A DNA stretch of 64,000 nucleotides from Vibrio mytili (GCF_000830505.1 NZ_JXOK01000019.1:1-64000), one strand, 5' to 3'. Shown: positions 46,631 to 57,596, counted from the stretch's first letter. The notes: a model not told the origin generated them from the letters alone. Made by a program: numbers and translations.

Positions 46631-48103
46631 CTAAGTAAGTCTAGACGAATGTAACGCAGAGTGATAGAGCAGCAAATATTGTTCTGCGGCTTTTCGCCAA
46701 CAAAAATCTTTTTGCATCGCGTAAAGCTGCACACGTTTCATCTCTTCGTGATCTTGTACATATAGTAACAAGGCTCTTAACATCGTAAGTAACAGAGCTT
46801 GTGGGGTAGGATCATAGAAGACAAAACCCGTCGCTTCTGCACGATTGACATCATAGTCAACCACACTGTCTTTTAGACCACCGACACCACGTACGATTGG
46901 CAACGTCCCATAAGCCATGCTGTAAATCTGGTTCAGTCCACAAGGCTCAAATTCAGACGGCATTAAGAAGAAGTCAATGCCGGCTTCAACCAAGTGAGAA
47001 AGCTCATTATCATACGCTTCGACAAAGACGAACTTATCGGAATGTTTCGCTGCCGCCTCGTCCAATTGCGCGGCCAGTACGGGATCGCCTGTACCGACGA
47101 TAACCAACTGCACATCGTGCTTAAGAAAGTCTTCCAAAGCCGGGAGTAGATAGTGAACACCTTTTTGCGTCGTCAGACGACATACCATGCCGAACATGGC
47201 ACAGTCTCGCTCTTCTAACCCAAGGCGTTGCTGTAATACCCTTTTGGAAGCAAGTTTGCCATCACTCATACTTTGGTGGTTCGCTTGATAATTCAGCGGT
47301 AGAAAGCCATCGGTTTCAGGATTCCACGCACTATAATCACAACCATTGAGAATCCCCACCAAGTCATTCGCGCGATGTTGGAATTCCCAAGCCATGCCAT
47401 GACTGCCAAGTTCCGTTTTCAACTCTTCAGCGTATGTTGGACTTACTGCGTTGATCTTATCCGCATTCATCACACCCGCTTTCAGCATAGTGATGTGTGT
47501 GGCGCTAATCGCAGCGTCTGGAACATTTCGACTATGAAACTCAGGCAAACATTGAACATCATCGTAGCTAAACACGCCTTTGAATACCGCATTATGTATT
47601 GAAAGCACGCTGTGCGTATTGATGAAAAATGGATCCGCGTCATAACGATGTTTGAGAAGAAAAGGGACCAACCCTGTATGCCAATCGTTGGCATGAACAA
47701 TATCTGGACGAAAATCCAATTTTGGCAGCATATCCAAGCAAGCAGCACTAAAAAACGCAAAGCGCTCGCCGTTATCAGGATAAGCTTGATTATTTTCCGC
47801 GTACATAGACGGGCGATTGAAATACGGCTCACAGTCTATTAAATAAACAGGTACGTCACCCAAAAACAACCTCAGTACACGATATTCTGTGTGTGGCCAT
47901 GAGGTGAGCTTTGTTTCTAACATCACCTCTGCATCACCTAGCCTTTCGATACCTTTGTACGCTGGAATAGTAATACGTACGTCTTGCTGAAGACCGTGAA
48001 GCGCTTCTGGCAGTGCCTTGGCTACATCAGCCAAGCCACCACTTTTAATCAATCCTTCGACTTCAGACGCTACGAACAGTATAGACAAGTCGTTAGTAGC
48101 CAA
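46631..48103 (-). CDS. glgA: Glycogen synthase GlgA
   Basis: Transfers glucose from ADP-glucose to the non-reducing end of glycogen. It is a 490-aa GT-B enzyme of the GT5 family: IKSGGLADVAKALP (the K-x-G-G-L ADP-glucose motif, about residue 20), HANDWHTGLVPFLLK, GMVCRLTTQKGVHYLLPAL and the catalytic end EPCGLNQIYSMAYGTLPIVR. It overlaps glgC by 11 bp and is translated from the same message. Confidence 0.96.
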   Translation of the reverse strand: MATNDLSILFVASEVEGLIKSGGLADVAKALPEALHGLQQDVRITIPAYKGIERLGDAEVMLETKLTSWPHTEYRVLRLFLGDVPVYLIDCEPYFNRPSMYAENNQAYPDNGERFAFFSAACLDMLPKLDFRPDIVHANDWHTGLVPFLLKHRYDADPFFINTHSVLSIHNAVFKGVFSYDDVQCLPEFHSRNVPDAAISATHITMLKAGVMNADKINAVSPTYAEELKTELGSHGMAWEFQHRANDLVGILNGCDYSAWNPETDGFLPLNYQANHQSMSDGKLASKRVLQQRLGLEERDCAMFGMVCRLTTQKGVHYLLPALEDFLKHDVQLVIVGTGDPVLAAQLDEAAAKHSDKFVFVEAYDNELSHLVEAGIDFFLMPSEFEPCGLNQIYSMAYGTLPIVRGVGGLKDSVVDYDVNRAEATGFVFYDPTPQALLLTMLRALLLYVQDHEEMKRVQLYAMQKDFCWRKAAEQYLLLYHSALHSSRLT

Positions 48104-49310
48104 CTTTTGCTCCTTTAGGAACGACTACGATACCGTCATCTGACACATGGAAGTGTTTTTTATCTTCTTGAAGATTCACTCCAATTTGTGTGCCAGGTGC
48201 AATATCAGCGTTCTTATCCACTATGACACGACGTAAAACGCAGCCTTCACCGACTTTCACGTCTCCTAGGAGTATACATTCGCTGATATCGCAAGCAGAT
48301 GCAATATTACTACGGAAACCAAGCACAGATTTTTCGATACGAGAACCACGCACATAGCTGCCGTTACATACTAAGCTATCGATGATTTGTACTCTTCCAT
48401 TATCCGAATCTGTAAATGTCGCTGGTGGCAGCGGCGGATAATAAGTATGCAGAGGCCACTTACGGTTGTAGAGTGAAAAAGGCGCATCTTTCTCTAGCAG
48501 ATCCATGTGGGCTTCCCAGTACGCATCGATGGTACCGACATCTCGCCAATAAACTTCTTCTCTTTCACCGGTGATTTTGTTGGTACTGAAGTCATAAACG
48601 AACACATCGCCACGAGGGAACATTTTAGGAATAATGTCTTTACCGAAGTCGTGCGATGAGTCTTCGTTGTCCGCATCTTCCTCGAGTTCAGAAAACAGGG
48701 CGTTCGCTTCGAAGACATAGTTACCCATAGATACCAGTGCAAACTCTGGATCGCCTGGGATCGATTTTGGGTTGGCTGGTTTTTCTTCAAAGCCAATCAT
48801 TCGACCTTCACTGTCCACTTCAATCACACCAAACTGAGAGGCTTCTCGTAGCGGCATGCGTAAAGCAGATACCGTTAGTGATGCGCCTTTGTCAGTATGG
48901 AAATCGATCATCTGCTTAATATCCATCTTATAGATATGGTCTGAACCAAAGATGCACACTTGATCCGGCTCTTCGAGTTGCATAAATCGAAGGTTCTGAT
49001 AGATGGCGTCAGCCGTTCCTTCGTACCATCGTTTGCCAGTACGCATTTGAGCAGGAATTGGATCGATAAATCGGTCAGTAATACCGTTAATATTCCAACC
49101 TTTTTTTAAGTGGTGGAAAAGCGATTGGGATTTAAATTGAGTGAGGACATAAATGCGCATTAAATCAGCATTTACAAAGTTGTTAAGAGCGAAATCAATC
49201 AGTCGATAACTTCCGCCAAAGGGAACCGAGGGTTTACTGCGAGATTCCGTTAAAGGTCTCAATCGAGAACCTTCACCGCCAGCAAGAATCATACCCAATA
49301 CACCAGCCAT
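48093..49310 (-). CDS. glgC: Glucose-1-phosphate adenylyltransferase GlgC
   Basis: Makes ADP-glucose from ATP and glucose-1-phosphate, the committed step of glycogen synthesis. From this start it is 405 aa: N-terminal nucleotidyltransferase with GMILAGGEGSRLRPLTESRSKPSVPFGGSYRLIDF, then YEGTADAIYQN, GSDHIYKMDIKQM, and a C-terminal left-handed beta-helix (about 300-385). I chose ATG 49308-49310 because GGAGACAACAA precedes it and the family starts MAGVL; a further 6 codons are open upstream. The upstream 60-120 bp carry a 6-bp tandem repeat. Confidence 0.96.
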   Translation of the reverse strand: MAGVLGMILAGGEGSRLRPLTESRSKPSVPFGGSYRLIDFALNNFVNADLMRIYVLTQFKSQSLFHHLKKGWNINGITDRFIDPIPAQMRTGKRWYEGTADAIYQNLRFMQLEEPDQVCIFGSDHIYKMDIKQMIDFHTDKGASLTVSALRMPLREASQFGVIEVDSEGRMIGFEEKPANPKSIPGDPEFALVSMGNYVFEANALFSELEEDADNEDSSHDFGKDIIPKMFPRGDVFVYDFSTNKITGEREEVYWRDVGTIDAYWEAHMDLLEKDAPFSLYNRKWPLHTYYPPLPPATFTDSDNGRVQIIDSLVCNGSYVRGSRIEKSVLGFRSNIASACDISECILLGDVKVGEGCVLRRVIVDKNADIAPGTQIGVNLQEDKKHFHVSDDGIVVVPKGAKVGY

Positions 49311-49395
49311 TTGTTGTCTCCATGTCATTATAGCTTGTCATTGATATTCACCATATGAGTACTGCTTTGGGGAGTAAGGTGAATACCCTGTTATT

Positions 49396-49425
49396 ATTGC
49401 GATTGCTATTGTTATTGTTATTGCT
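49396..49425. repeat. Hexanucleotide repeat (ATTGYT), about five copies
   Basis: Units ATTGCG, ATTGCT, ATTGTT, ATTGTT, ATTGCT lie about 85-115 bp upstream of the glgC start codon. They are short enough to arise by slippage; a promoter-spacing effect is possible but unproven. Confidence 0.75.
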
Positions 49426-50198
49426 ATTACAACAACGTTGAACGTACCTCAGCAGGCACCTAAACGCATGTTGCTTATTCTCTGAATCAACATCCAAATT
49501 TTTTATTGTCGATTATTGGCTTTTTAGATGTCGGAAAATGTGTTTTATTGCATCCTTTGTGTAACAAACTATCCAAAATGTACAATAATTACAATTTATG
49601 ATGGGCAAATTTGTACGCTAAATAGAATATTATCACCCAACACGATATGCAGGTCACATAAGATGAGCCGAGGTATCACAACGTGAAAACAATCTACAAA
49701 CCGAATGACTACACTTTAGATTCAACTTGCAACCAAACAAAATTAGAGCTTTAATTCGGTTCTCAAAAAAACACATCTTTGCCAACCTTTACTGCTTTTT
49801 TTCTTTATCTATATATAAGATTAGCACTGATAGCGATTGATACACCTCAAACATGTTAAAACATTATGATGCCTTAACTTTCAAAAAGTATATTTATAAA
49901 TTTTAATAATAATAAAAGCATTAAATATCATATCGTTATACACATAAATCACTTAAGCACTATCGAAACGCTAAGCAAAGCCACTTATTTTATTTTTAGA
50001 ATTAATCTCCCAAAATGTGATGGATACCCACCTTCAAAGATAAGAGTTGATCACTTTAAGACTAGCGCTTGGATATGACTATTAAATGACTGAGGACAAT
50101 CTAAAGGTTTGAAGGTGATTCAAAAAATGGTTTCCACCCGCAGCAGTCATCTTCTGGTGAGGATAGGATTTGAACATCATCGCTTAGACAACAACGAT
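49426..50198. other. Long AT-rich intergenic region upstream of glgC
   Basis: About 770 bp between the hexamer repeat and the topA terminator. I see no plausible gene. It contains an inverted repeat CACCTTCAAA (50029-50038) / TTTGAAGGTG (50108-50117) and a tRNA 3'-end look-alike at 50155-50183. Part of it must be the glgC promoter. Confidence 0.4.
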
Positions 50199-50230
50199 AA
50201 AAAATAGGGCAGCGATATCGCTGCCCTAAT
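50199..50230 (-). terminator. Terminator of topA
   Basis: Perfect 24-bp palindrome TAGGGCAGCGAT / ATCGCTGCCCTA followed on the minus strand by T-rich TTTTTTATC, 40 bp after the topA stop. Confidence 0.88.
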
Positions 50231-50268
50231 AATTGGGCGTTCAAATAGCCTAATATTGAATGTAGTGT

Positions 50269-52899
50269 TTACGCTTTCGCTTTTTTACGCTTATCGGTAA
50301 TTTCCCATTTACCTTCAACGTACAGAGCAGTCCAACCACTTGGCTTACCGTCTTCCTCTGAGCGAACATAGTTTTCTTTCGTCTTGCGGCTAAAGCGGAC
50401 GACAGTCGGACGACCATCTGGATCTTCTTGCGGCGCAGTAGCGAGGTATTTGAACTTCTCAGGAAGACGTTCTTCATATTGTGCTAATTCAGCGACCAAA
50501 GGAGCACGAGTTTCACGAGATTTCGGGAAGTTACTCGCAGCCATAAACAGCCCAGATGCGCCATCGCGCAGAACGAAGTACGCGTCCGAGTTTTCGCAAG
50601 GTAACTCAGGGAAATGTACCGGATCTTCTTTTGGTGGCGCGACTTCACCGTTTCTTAGGATTTTACGCGTGTTTTTACAGGTTTCGCTGGTGCAGTCCAT
50701 GTATTTACCAAACCGACCATTCTTAAGCACCATATCTGAACCACATTTGTCACATTCGACAACAGGTCCATCGTAACCTTTGACTTTGAACTCGCCATAT
50801 TCGACAACATAGCCTTCACAGTTCGGGTTATTACCACAAACGTGCATCTTACGTTTATCATCGATTAAGTAGGCGTCCATCGCTGTTTCACAAATTGGAC
50901 AACGCTTTTTCGCACGTAGCGCAGCCGTTTCAACATCTTCCTCGAGGACATTAATAACACCCTCTTCGTCACCTAAGTTGATGGTGGTTTTACAACGCTC
51001 TTTCGGTGGTAGTGCATAGCCAGAACAGCCAAGGAACACTCCAGTAGAGGCCGTACGAATTCCCATTGGGCGACCACATGTCGGACATTCGATATCCGTC
51101 ATGACAATATGGTTGAGTTTCATGCCGCCTTCAGATTCATCAAGCTCGGCTTTTTCAAGGTCACCGGTAAAGTCACTGAAGAAATTATCCAGTACCGCTT
51201 TCCAATTCACCTCACCTTCTGCGATTTGGTCGAGTTTTTGTTCCATTCGCGCAGTAAAGTCGTAGTTCATTAAATCATTGAAACTGCTGTCGAGACGATC
51301 GGTGACGATTTCACCCATTTTCTCAGCATAGAATCGACGTTGATCGACTTTTACGTAACCGCGATCCTGAATTGTGGAAATGATAGACGCGTAAGTTGAC
51401 GGACGGCCAATCCCTCGTTTTTCCAACTCTTTAACCAATGCCGCTTCAGTAAAACGCGCTGGAGGCTTGGTAAAGTGCTGTTTTGGTTCGAGTGATTCTA
51501 GGTTCAACTTATCACCTAATTGCACTGCAGGAAGGATTGTATCTTCGTTTTTACCCATTGGACGTTGTACTCGCGTCCAACCATCAAATTTAAGGATACG
51601 GCCTTTTGCCTTAAGCGTATACTCATCGGCTTTTACGCTGATGGTTGTAGAATCATATTCCGCTGGCGTCATCTGACAGGCCACAAATTGATTCCAAATT
51701 AACGCATACAGTTTGTGCGCATCTGAATCAACACCTTGAAGATCTTCTGCTTTCACATCAACACTTGAAGGACGAATCGCTTCGTGCGCTTCTTGAGCCC
51801 CTTCTTTACTACCGTACGTCAAGGGTTTCGCGGGCAGGTACTTACCACCAAACTCGGAACCGATAAAATCACGTACAGCGTCAACAGCCTCAGAACTTAA
51901 GTTTGTTGAGTCTGTACGCATATAGGTAATGTAACCCGCTTCGTACAAGCGCTGTGCCAGCATCATGGTCTTTTTAACGCCATAGCCTAAACGCGTACTC
52001 GCGGCTTGCTGCAACGTAGATGTTATATAAGGCGCGGATGGCTTACTTTTTGTTGGGCGGTCTTCGCGTTTACAAACTTCGTAGCTCGCGTTTTCCAACA
52101 CAGACATCGCGGCTTTAGTTTCGGTTTCGTTAACAGGCTTGAACGCCACTCCGTCTTTTTGTGCGACAAGAAGTTTGAAGTCCGATTTATCTTTAGTCTT
52201 AGTATTGGCGTGAATGTCCCAAAACTCTTCTGGTACAAACGCATTGATTTCGCGCTCACGCTCGACCAGCAATTTTACTGCAACCGACTGCACACGACCT
52301 GCTGAGAGTCCGCGTGCGACTTTTTTCCATAACAGTGGAGACACCATGAAGCCCACCACTCGGTCCATAAATCGGCGCGCTTGCTGGGCATTAACCCCAT
52401 CCATATTCAACTCACCAGGGGTCTGGAAAGCTTGTTGGATAGCATTTTTCGTAATTTCGTTAAATACGACTCGCTTGTATCGCTCTTCATCGCCACCGAT
52501 GATCTCACGAAGGTGCCATGCGATTGCTTCCCCTTCGCGGTCCAAATCGGTTGCGAGATAAACGCAATCAGCGTCTTTGGCGAGTTTTTGTAGTTCATTG
52601 ACGACTTTTTCTTTACCCGGAAGGATTTGGTAGTTCGCTTCCCAGTCATGATATGGGTTAATCCCCATTTTTTTGATCAGTGCTTTACGGTCTTTTTCTT
52701 TTTTAACACGTGCTTTTTCTTCAGCGCTCATCCCTTTTGTCGAGATGGCAGGCGCTTTTTTCTCACCAGTGCTTTGACCAGCCGTAGGCAGATCACGAAC
52801 ATGACCAACACTAGACTTAACAATAAAGTCTTTACCAAGGTACTTATTTATTGTCTTTGCCTTGGCCGGTGACTCCACTATAACGAGTGATTTACCCAT
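50269..52899 (-). CDS. topA: DNA topoisomerase I
   Basis: Type IA topoisomerase that relaxes negative supercoils. It is 876 aa long: Toprim domain at the N terminus ([33 protein letters not shown]), catalytic Tyr in [15 protein letters not shown], then three C4 zinc ribbons ([41 protein letters not shown] with its closing CTSETC) and a C-terminal extension rich in Arg/Lys. The zinc ribbons and a basic tail are typical of gammaproteobacterial TopA. It is monocistronic. Confidence 0.97.
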   Translation of the reverse strand: MGKSLVIVESPAKAKTINKYLGKDFIVKSSVGHVRDLPTAGQSTGEKKAPAISTKGMSAEEKARVKKEKDRKALIKKMGINPYHDWEANYQILPGKEKVVNELQKLAKDADCVYLATDLDREGEAIAWHLREIIGGDEERYKRVVFNEITKNAIQQAFQTPGELNMDGVNAQQARRFMDRVVGFMVSPLLWKKVARGLSAGRVQSVAVKLLVEREREINAFVPEEFWDIHANTKTKDKSDFKLLVAQKDGVAFKPVNETETKAAMSVLENASYEVCKREDRPTKSKPSAPYITSTLQQAASTRLGYGVKKTMMLAQRLYEAGYITYMRTDSTNLSSEAVDAVRDFIGSEFGGKYLPAKPLTYGSKEGAQEAHEAIRPSSVDVKAEDLQGVDSDAHKLYALIWNQFVACQMTPAEYDSTTISVKADEYTLKAKGRILKFDGWTRVQRPMGKNEDTILPAVQLGDKLNLESLEPKQHFTKPPARFTEAALVKELEKRGIGRPSTYASIISTIQDRGYVKVDQRRFYAEKMGEIVTDRLDSSFNDLMNYDFTARMEQKLDQIAEGEVNWKAVLDNFFSDFTGDLEKAELDESEGGMKLNHIVMTDIECPTCGRPMGIRTASTGVFLGCSGYALPPKERCKTTINLGDEEGVINVLEEDVETAALRAKKRCPICETAMDAYLIDDKRKMHVCGNNPNCEGYVVEYGEFKVKGYDGPVVECDKCGSDMVLKNGRFGKYMDCTSETCKNTRKILRNGEVAPPKEDPVHFPELPCENSDAYFVLRDGASGLFMAASNFPKSRETRAPLVAELAQYEERLPEKFKYLATAPQEDPDGRPTVVRFSRKTKENYVRSEEDGKPSGWTALYVEGKWEITDKRKKAKA

Positions 52900-53455
52900 A
52901 ACTGACTCTAACGTCCTTCATAAAAATGCAGGTAAAAACCCCAACTAAAGAGTTTTCCGCATGCTGTTCTATTACATTGCTTCTTTTTTTACTATTGTGC
53001 GAGATGAAAAGAAGATCAACTGGTTTTTTTGAAATTAAGCTCCAATTGGTTGACAATTCATCGTCTCTATATACCTAAATAACCTCAAAACACACGGTTT
53101 GACAGGGGTGACGTGGTTTAAGTCGCAAACTGACCCAAATTGGAATTTTCTTCGAGCTGACGCAAGATTGCTGCACTAACACCAATACCTGAGGTCACTG
53201 GCACTTTGAAGTCACTTAGGTATCTCTGAAAGACATATTGTGAAAGGTACTGATGCTGCCATCTAAACAGGCAAAGTTTATCACTGCTAATCCAATGCGA
53301 TAAAGTTTGTTATGCATCACAAAATATTTTCCTGTCCTATAACGCCAAATAGATTTAAAGTGCTCACCTCAGCGAAAATGACTTAGCTTGCTTAGATATT
53401 GGCAACCATTGAGAGTCATTCGGGTGTAGACATTATAATCAATGACGGGGAAGTT
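52900..53455. other. Intergenic region between divergent topA and yciN
   Basis: About 550 bp. Contains a copy of the dispersed motif TATACCTAAATAACCT (53070-53085) and a possible gene remnant on the minus strand (53118-53309, see that entry). Promoters of topA and yciN must also lie here. Confidence 0.45.
53118..53309 (-). pseudogene. Possible C-terminal remnant of an unknown gene
   Basis: A 64-codon open stretch on the minus strand with no usable ATG/GTG/TTG start reads like real protein near its end: WQHQYLSQYVFQRYLSDF, then KVPVTSGIGVSAAILRQLEE, then a stop at 53118. Base and residue use look coding, unlike nearby shadows. The 5' part is missing, so I read it as the 3' end of a gene whose front was deleted. 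Family not identified. Confidence 0.35.
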
Positions 53456-53704
53456 ATGTCCGAGAAAAAGTTTATTGAAGAGTTTGATCTTCTGCTAATC
53501 GCGAACCAAATCATTCAAGAACACGATGATTATATCGAAGGAATGCGTGCAACGAGTGTTGAGGAAAAAGATGACGTTCTTGTTTTTAAAGGGGAATACT
53601 TCCTTGATGAAAAAGGACTGCCAACAACCAACACAACGGCTGTATTCAACATGTTTAAGTATCTAGCCCATCATCTGTCAAAAGAGTTTACGCTCACGCG
53701 TTGA
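53456..53704 (+). CDS. yciN: YciN family protein
   Basis: An 82-aa DUF2498 protein, small and acidic. It matches E. coli YciN in IANQIIQEHDDYIEGMRAT, VLVFKGEYFLDEKGLP and AVFNMFKYLAHHLS. Start: ATG 53456, preceded by GGGGAAG; the frame runs 19 codons upstream but without family sequence. It is next to topA as in E. coli. A function in redox or stress has been suggested from gene profiles but is not established. Confidence 0.88.
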   Translation: MSEKKFIEEFDLLLIANQIIQEHDDYIEGMRATSVEEKDDVLVFKGEYFLDEKGLPTTNTTAVFNMFKYLAHHLSKEFTLTR

Positions 53705-53725
53705 CATAAAACAAAGACAACCAAT

Positions 53726-53765
53726 AAAAAAGCCAGAACGTTCTTTACACTCTGGCTTTTTTTAC
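53726..53765. terminator. Bidirectional terminator between yciN and aroA
   Basis: AAAAAAGCCAGA / TCTGGCTTTTTT with a 13-nt loop, T-runs on both strands; it lies between two convergent genes. Confidence 0.85.
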
Positions 53766-53783
53766 TTTTTCCAATTTCAACAA

Positions 53784-55064
53784 TTAGCAGCTGAGTGATT
53801 GCAATTTATCGAAGAAGTCTGGAAAAGTTTTCGAGGTACATTTAGGGTCGTTAATGGTCACAGGCGTATCGCTTAACGCGATCAGTGCAAAGCACATCGC
53901 CATACGGTGATCATCATAAGTGTCAATGGCCGCGTGTTTTAACTGAGACACTGGCTTCACGATGATATAGTCTTCACCTTCTTCCACTTCTGCACCGATT
54001 TTGCGTAATTCTGTCGCCATCGCCGACAAACGATCAGTTTCTTTTACTCGCCAGTTATACACATTTCTGATCGCCGTTGTACCTTGTGCAAACACGGCGG
54101 TGGTCGCAATGGTCATTGCAGCATCAGGAATGTGGTTGTAGTCCATATCAATGCCTTTGAGCTGACCAGCACGTGCGATAACGTAGTCATCACCCCACTC
54201 AATTTCTGCGCCCATTTTTTCTAAAGCATCCGCAAACTGAATATCGCCTTGAATACTGTTTTTGCCAATACCAGTGACTTTTACTTCGCCACCTTTAATC
54301 GCACCAGCGGCCAAAAAGTAGGAAGCAGAAGAAGCATCACCTTCCACCAAAAAATCACCAGGAGCAATATAGTGCTGACCAGAAGGAATGACAAACTCTT
54401 GGTAGTCGTTGTTAATCACATTGACACCAAATTGCTTCATAATATGCAGCGTAATATCAATGTAAGGTTTAGAAACTAACTCACCTTCGATATGAATTCT
54501 AACTTCACCTTCCGCCAGTGGTGCAGACATCAAAAACGCGGTTAGGAATTGACTAGAAATCGAGCCATCAATAGATACACTTCCCGACTTTAAGCCAGTG
54601 CCGACTATTTTCAATGGTGGGTAATTTTCATTTTCTAGGTATTCAATATGAGCACCCGCTTGCTTTAGAGCTGTGACCAAATGACCGATTGGGCGCTCTT
54701 TCATTCGAGGCTCACCAGTCAGAACATACTCTCCTTCACCTAAACAAAGTGCTGCGGCTAATGGACGCATTGCCGTTCCGGCATTGCCTAAAAATAGCTC
54801 AACAGGTTCAGAAACCGAAAACGCTCGTCCTAGCCCTTCCACAACACACTCGGTTTTATCTTCCGAGAGTTGATACTGAACACCCAATGCGGATAGTGCG
54901 TTTAACATGTGGCGGATGTCATCACTATCCAATAGGTTGGTCAGGCGAGTCGTACCTTTTGCAAGAGCAGCAAGTAACAGAGCTCGGTTAGAGACACTTT
55001 TTGATCCAGGAAGGTTTACTTCCCCGTTGATTTTACTGATAGGTTGTAACGTTAGGCTTTCCAT
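53784..55064 (-). CDS. aroA: 3-phosphoshikimate 1-carboxyvinyltransferase (EPSP synthase)
   Basis: Sixth step of the shikimate pathway: shikimate-3-phosphate plus PEP gives EPSP. It is 426 aa long from ATG 55062-55064: [63 protein letters not shown] and [11 protein letters not shown], the class I EPSPS landmarks. The frame is open 12 codons further upstream without support. AAAGGA sits about 15 nt before the start, slightly far. Confidence 0.97.
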   Translation of the reverse strand: MESLTLQPISKINGEVNLPGSKSVSNRALLLAALAKGTTRLTNLLDSDDIRHMLNALSALGVQYQLSEDKTECVVEGLGRAFSVSEPVELFLGNAGTAMRPLAAALCLGEGEYVLTGEPRMKERPIGHLVTALKQAGAHIEYLENENYPPLKIVGTGLKSGSVSIDGSISSQFLTAFLMSAPLAEGEVRIHIEGELVSKPYIDITLHIMKQFGVNVINNDYQEFVIPSGQHYIAPGDFLVEGDASSASYFLAAGAIKGGEVKVTGIGKNSIQGDIQFADALEKMGAEIEWGDDYVIARAGQLKGIDMDYNHIPDAAMTIATTAVFAQGTTAIRNVYNWRVKETDRLSAMATELRKIGAEVEEGEDYIIVKPVSQLKHAAIDTYDDHRMAMCFALIALSDTPVTINDPKCTSKTFPDFFDKLQSLSC

Positions 55065-55213
55065 TGAAAGTAGATAATCCTTTGTGCTCTCACACAGCAT
55101 GTTTGTTGAGAGCTAAACAATTCTTCGTGAATTCAGACTAACCAAAAAGCGTAGACAAAACCAGAGTAAATCTGTGCTAATTTTTGGATAATTTCTTTCA
55201 ACCCAATATTCTC

Positions 55214-55690
55214 TCAATACGCTAGATCAACCCTTACTCCATCATCGAAATACAAGATACGCACGTCATCGCCTTGGCTAAACAACATGTTTTTATCCAC
55301 GTCTTGAATGACGTTGATAAGTTTATCCCCCTTTACTCGAATCAGCAGTTCCACCAGCTTGTACTCTATTGTATGTTGTTGCTGTCCTTGGTTTTGCGCA
55401 ACAGCGGCCCCCGCTAATGCGCCAACAGCAGTGGCGACCTCTCTCCCTGTCCCACCGCCAAACTGGTTACCGACTAATCCTCCTATAGTGGCACCCAATA
55501 AGGTTTTCCAGCCATTTGCTTTGGATTGGACCACTTGTTGCTGAGTGATGTAACGGATCGTCTCAACTTTCCCATACACGACTTGATTCACTGGCTTAGC
55601 CACATTTCTTTCATAGGCTGCATTGGCGTGGAACGATAAAAACAGTATGATCACAAGACAAACGTTGAAAATATTTTTTACTTGGGTCAT
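55214..55690 (-). CDS. Glycine-zipper 2TM domain envelope protein
   Basis: A 158-aa exported protein with a signal peptide (about 24 residues, ending HANA) and a central glycine zipper GATIGGLVGNQFGGGTGREVATAVGALAGAAVAQ typical of SlyB/PcpY-like outer-membrane proteins. No lipobox Cys follows the signal, so it is not a lipoprotein in this form. The C-terminal domain (KLVELLIRVKGDKLIN) resembles that of other SlyB relatives. Start ATG 55688-55690 follows GAGGAAAATCTG. It is divergent to aat. Confidence 0.78.
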   Translation of the reverse strand: MTQVKNIFNVCLVIILFLSFHANAAYERNVAKPVNQVVYGKVETIRYITQQQVVQSKANGWKTLLGATIGGLVGNQFGGGTGREVATAVGALAGAAVAQNQGQQQHTIEYKLVELLIRVKGDKLINVIQDVDKNMLFSQGDDVRILYFDDGVRVDLAY

Positions 55691-55747
55691 CAGATTTTCC
55701 TCTGGCTCTAATTTTGGTACGACTTCGTTGATGGTGTTCACTTCTTT

Positions 55748-56458
55748 ATGGCAATTTATTTGACGGAACTTGATGCCTCGTTCAACTTCCCTTCACCGTA
55801 TGACGCACTGAATGAGCCCAACGGCTTGCTGGCGTTTGGTGGTGACCTCAACCCGATGAGGATTCTAAAAGGTTATCAACAAGGGATATTTCCTTGGTAT
55901 GGCCCTGGTGAACCTATATTATGGTGGAGCCCTTCTCCTCGAGCGGTATTTGATCCACTCACTTTTAGTCCCTCTAAAAGTCTTAAAAAGTTTCAACGCA
56001 AACATCAATATACTGTCACGTTGAATCAAGCTACAGAAAAGGTTATCCAGTTGTGCTCGTCGACACGTCCAATCGAAGAGACCTGGTTGAACGAAGCAAT
56101 GCAAGCCTCCTACATCAAACTGGGACAACTCAACCATTGTCACTCAGTAGAAGTATGGCATGACAATGCTCTCATTGGTGGCTTATACGGTATAAGCGTG
56201 GGGCAACTATTTTGCGGCGAGTCGATGTTTAGTTTAAAGGACAATGCTTCTAAAATTGCATTGTGGTATTTGTGTGACCATTTAGCGTCAAACCACGGTC
56301 AATTAATCGATTGCCAGGTAATGAACCCTCATTTAGCATCCTTAGGCGCATTTGAGATTGAACGAGATGAGTTCATGCAAAAGCTACTATCTTTAAGAGA
56401 AAAGCAGACATTGCCCAATACGTTTAAACCACAAATATTGCGGAACTTGACCCTATGA
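55748..56458 (+). CDS. aat: Leucyl/phenylalanyl-tRNA--protein transferase
   Basis: Adds Leu or Phe from charged tRNA to N-terminal Lys or Arg, making a primary N-degron. It is 236 aa long with FGGDLNPMRILKGYQQGIFPWY, GEPILWWSPSPRAVFDP, LIGGLYGISVGQLFCGESMFS and CQVMNPHLASLGA, hallmarks of Aat. It overlaps bpt by 4 bp (ATGA). Confidence 0.96.
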   Translation: MAIYLTELDASFNFPSPYDALNEPNGLLAFGGDLNPMRILKGYQQGIFPWYGPGEPILWWSPSPRAVFDPLTFSPSKSLKKFQRKHQYTVTLNQATEKVIQLCSSTRPIEETWLNEAMQASYIKLGQLNHCHSVEVWHDNALIGGLYGISVGQLFCGESMFSLKDNASKIALWYLCDHLASNHGQLIDCQVMNPHLASLGAFEIERDEFMQKLLSLREKQTLPNTFKPQILRNLTL

Positions 56459-57156
56459 GTACGGATCTTAAGCACATTCGCATCGGATTAACTAATCAAC
56501 ATCCTTGCAGCTACCTACAAAACCAACAAGAACGTGTGGCCGTAGCACTGGATGACGAGTTGCACAACAGTCAAAATTACCAAATTTTGCTGGCAAATGG
56601 TTTCCGTCGAAGTGGCAACACCATATACAAACCGCACTGTGAGCACTGTTCCGCATGTCAACCAATTCGAATTGCGATTCAAGACTTCTCACCGACGAAA
56701 AGTCAGAAGCGGCTAATCAACAAAGCCAAGCACTTACATTGGGAAATGAAACCTCAAATGGATGATGACTGGTTTGATCTTTACAGCCGCTATATCTGCC
56801 AGCGCCATAAAAACGGCACAATGTATCCACCCAAGCGTGACGATTTTGCTCGTTTCGCCCAAACAGACTGGCTAACCACGCAATACTTACACGGTTACAC
56901 TGAGGCAGGGCAATTAGTGGCAGTCGCAGTGACGGATTGCATGGATCTGTGTTCCAGTGCGTTTTACACCTTTTATGACCCCGATTTGCCAATTTCTCTG
57001 GGGACATTAGCCGTTCTTGAACAGATCAAAAACTGTCGAATCAACCAGCAGCAGTGGCTCTATTTGGGTTATCAGATTGATGAATGTCCAGCAATGAATT
57101 ACAAAACACGTTTTCAGCGCCACCAAAGGCTAGTAAATCAGCGTTGGCAAGGGTAG
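56455..57156 (+). CDS. bpt: Aspartate/glutamate leucyltransferase Bpt
   Basis: Transfers Leu from tRNA-Leu to N-terminal Asp or Glu, creating a ClpS-recognised N-degron. It is 233 aa long with the Cys-rich N-terminal signature KPHCEHCSACQPIRI, then TDWLTTQYLHGYTEAGQLVAVAVTD, DLPISLGTLAVLEQI and MNYKTRFQ. The family resembles eukaryotic arginyltransferase ATE1, which gave its old name. Directly coupled to aat. Confidence 0.94.
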   Translation: MSTDLKHIRIGLTNQHPCSYLQNQQERVAVALDDELHNSQNYQILLANGFRRSGNTIYKPHCEHCSACQPIRIAIQDFSPTKSQKRLINKAKHLHWEMKPQMDDDWFDLYSRYICQRHKNGTMYPPKRDDFARFAQTDWLTTQYLHGYTEAGQLVAVAVTDCMDLCSSAFYTFYDPDLPISLGTLAVLEQIKNCRINQQQWLYLGYQIDECPAMNYKTRFQRHQRLVNQRWQG

Positions 57157-57237
57157 AATACGCCACAACTTTACATAATTACTATTTAGCGGCAAAATAG
57201 CGCCCGCTAATATTGCCTAATTTCTAAAGAGGATTAA

Positions 57238-57456
<219 letters not shown>

Positions 57457-57477
57457 TCTCTGATTTTCGGATGCAAT

Positions 57478-57508
57478 AAAAAACGGAGCCATTGGCTCCG
57501 TTTTTTAT
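57478..57508 (+). terminator. Terminator of infA
   Basis: AAAAAACGGAGCC / GGCTCCGTTTTTT with loop ATT; T-runs on both strands. Confidence 0.92.
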
Positions 57509-57596
57509 TATCCATATTCTATACGAATCAAAATCTGCAACCTGCTCCCCTACCGAAGCACGAATAACCATTACAAATTCCAACTTTAACTCAATA

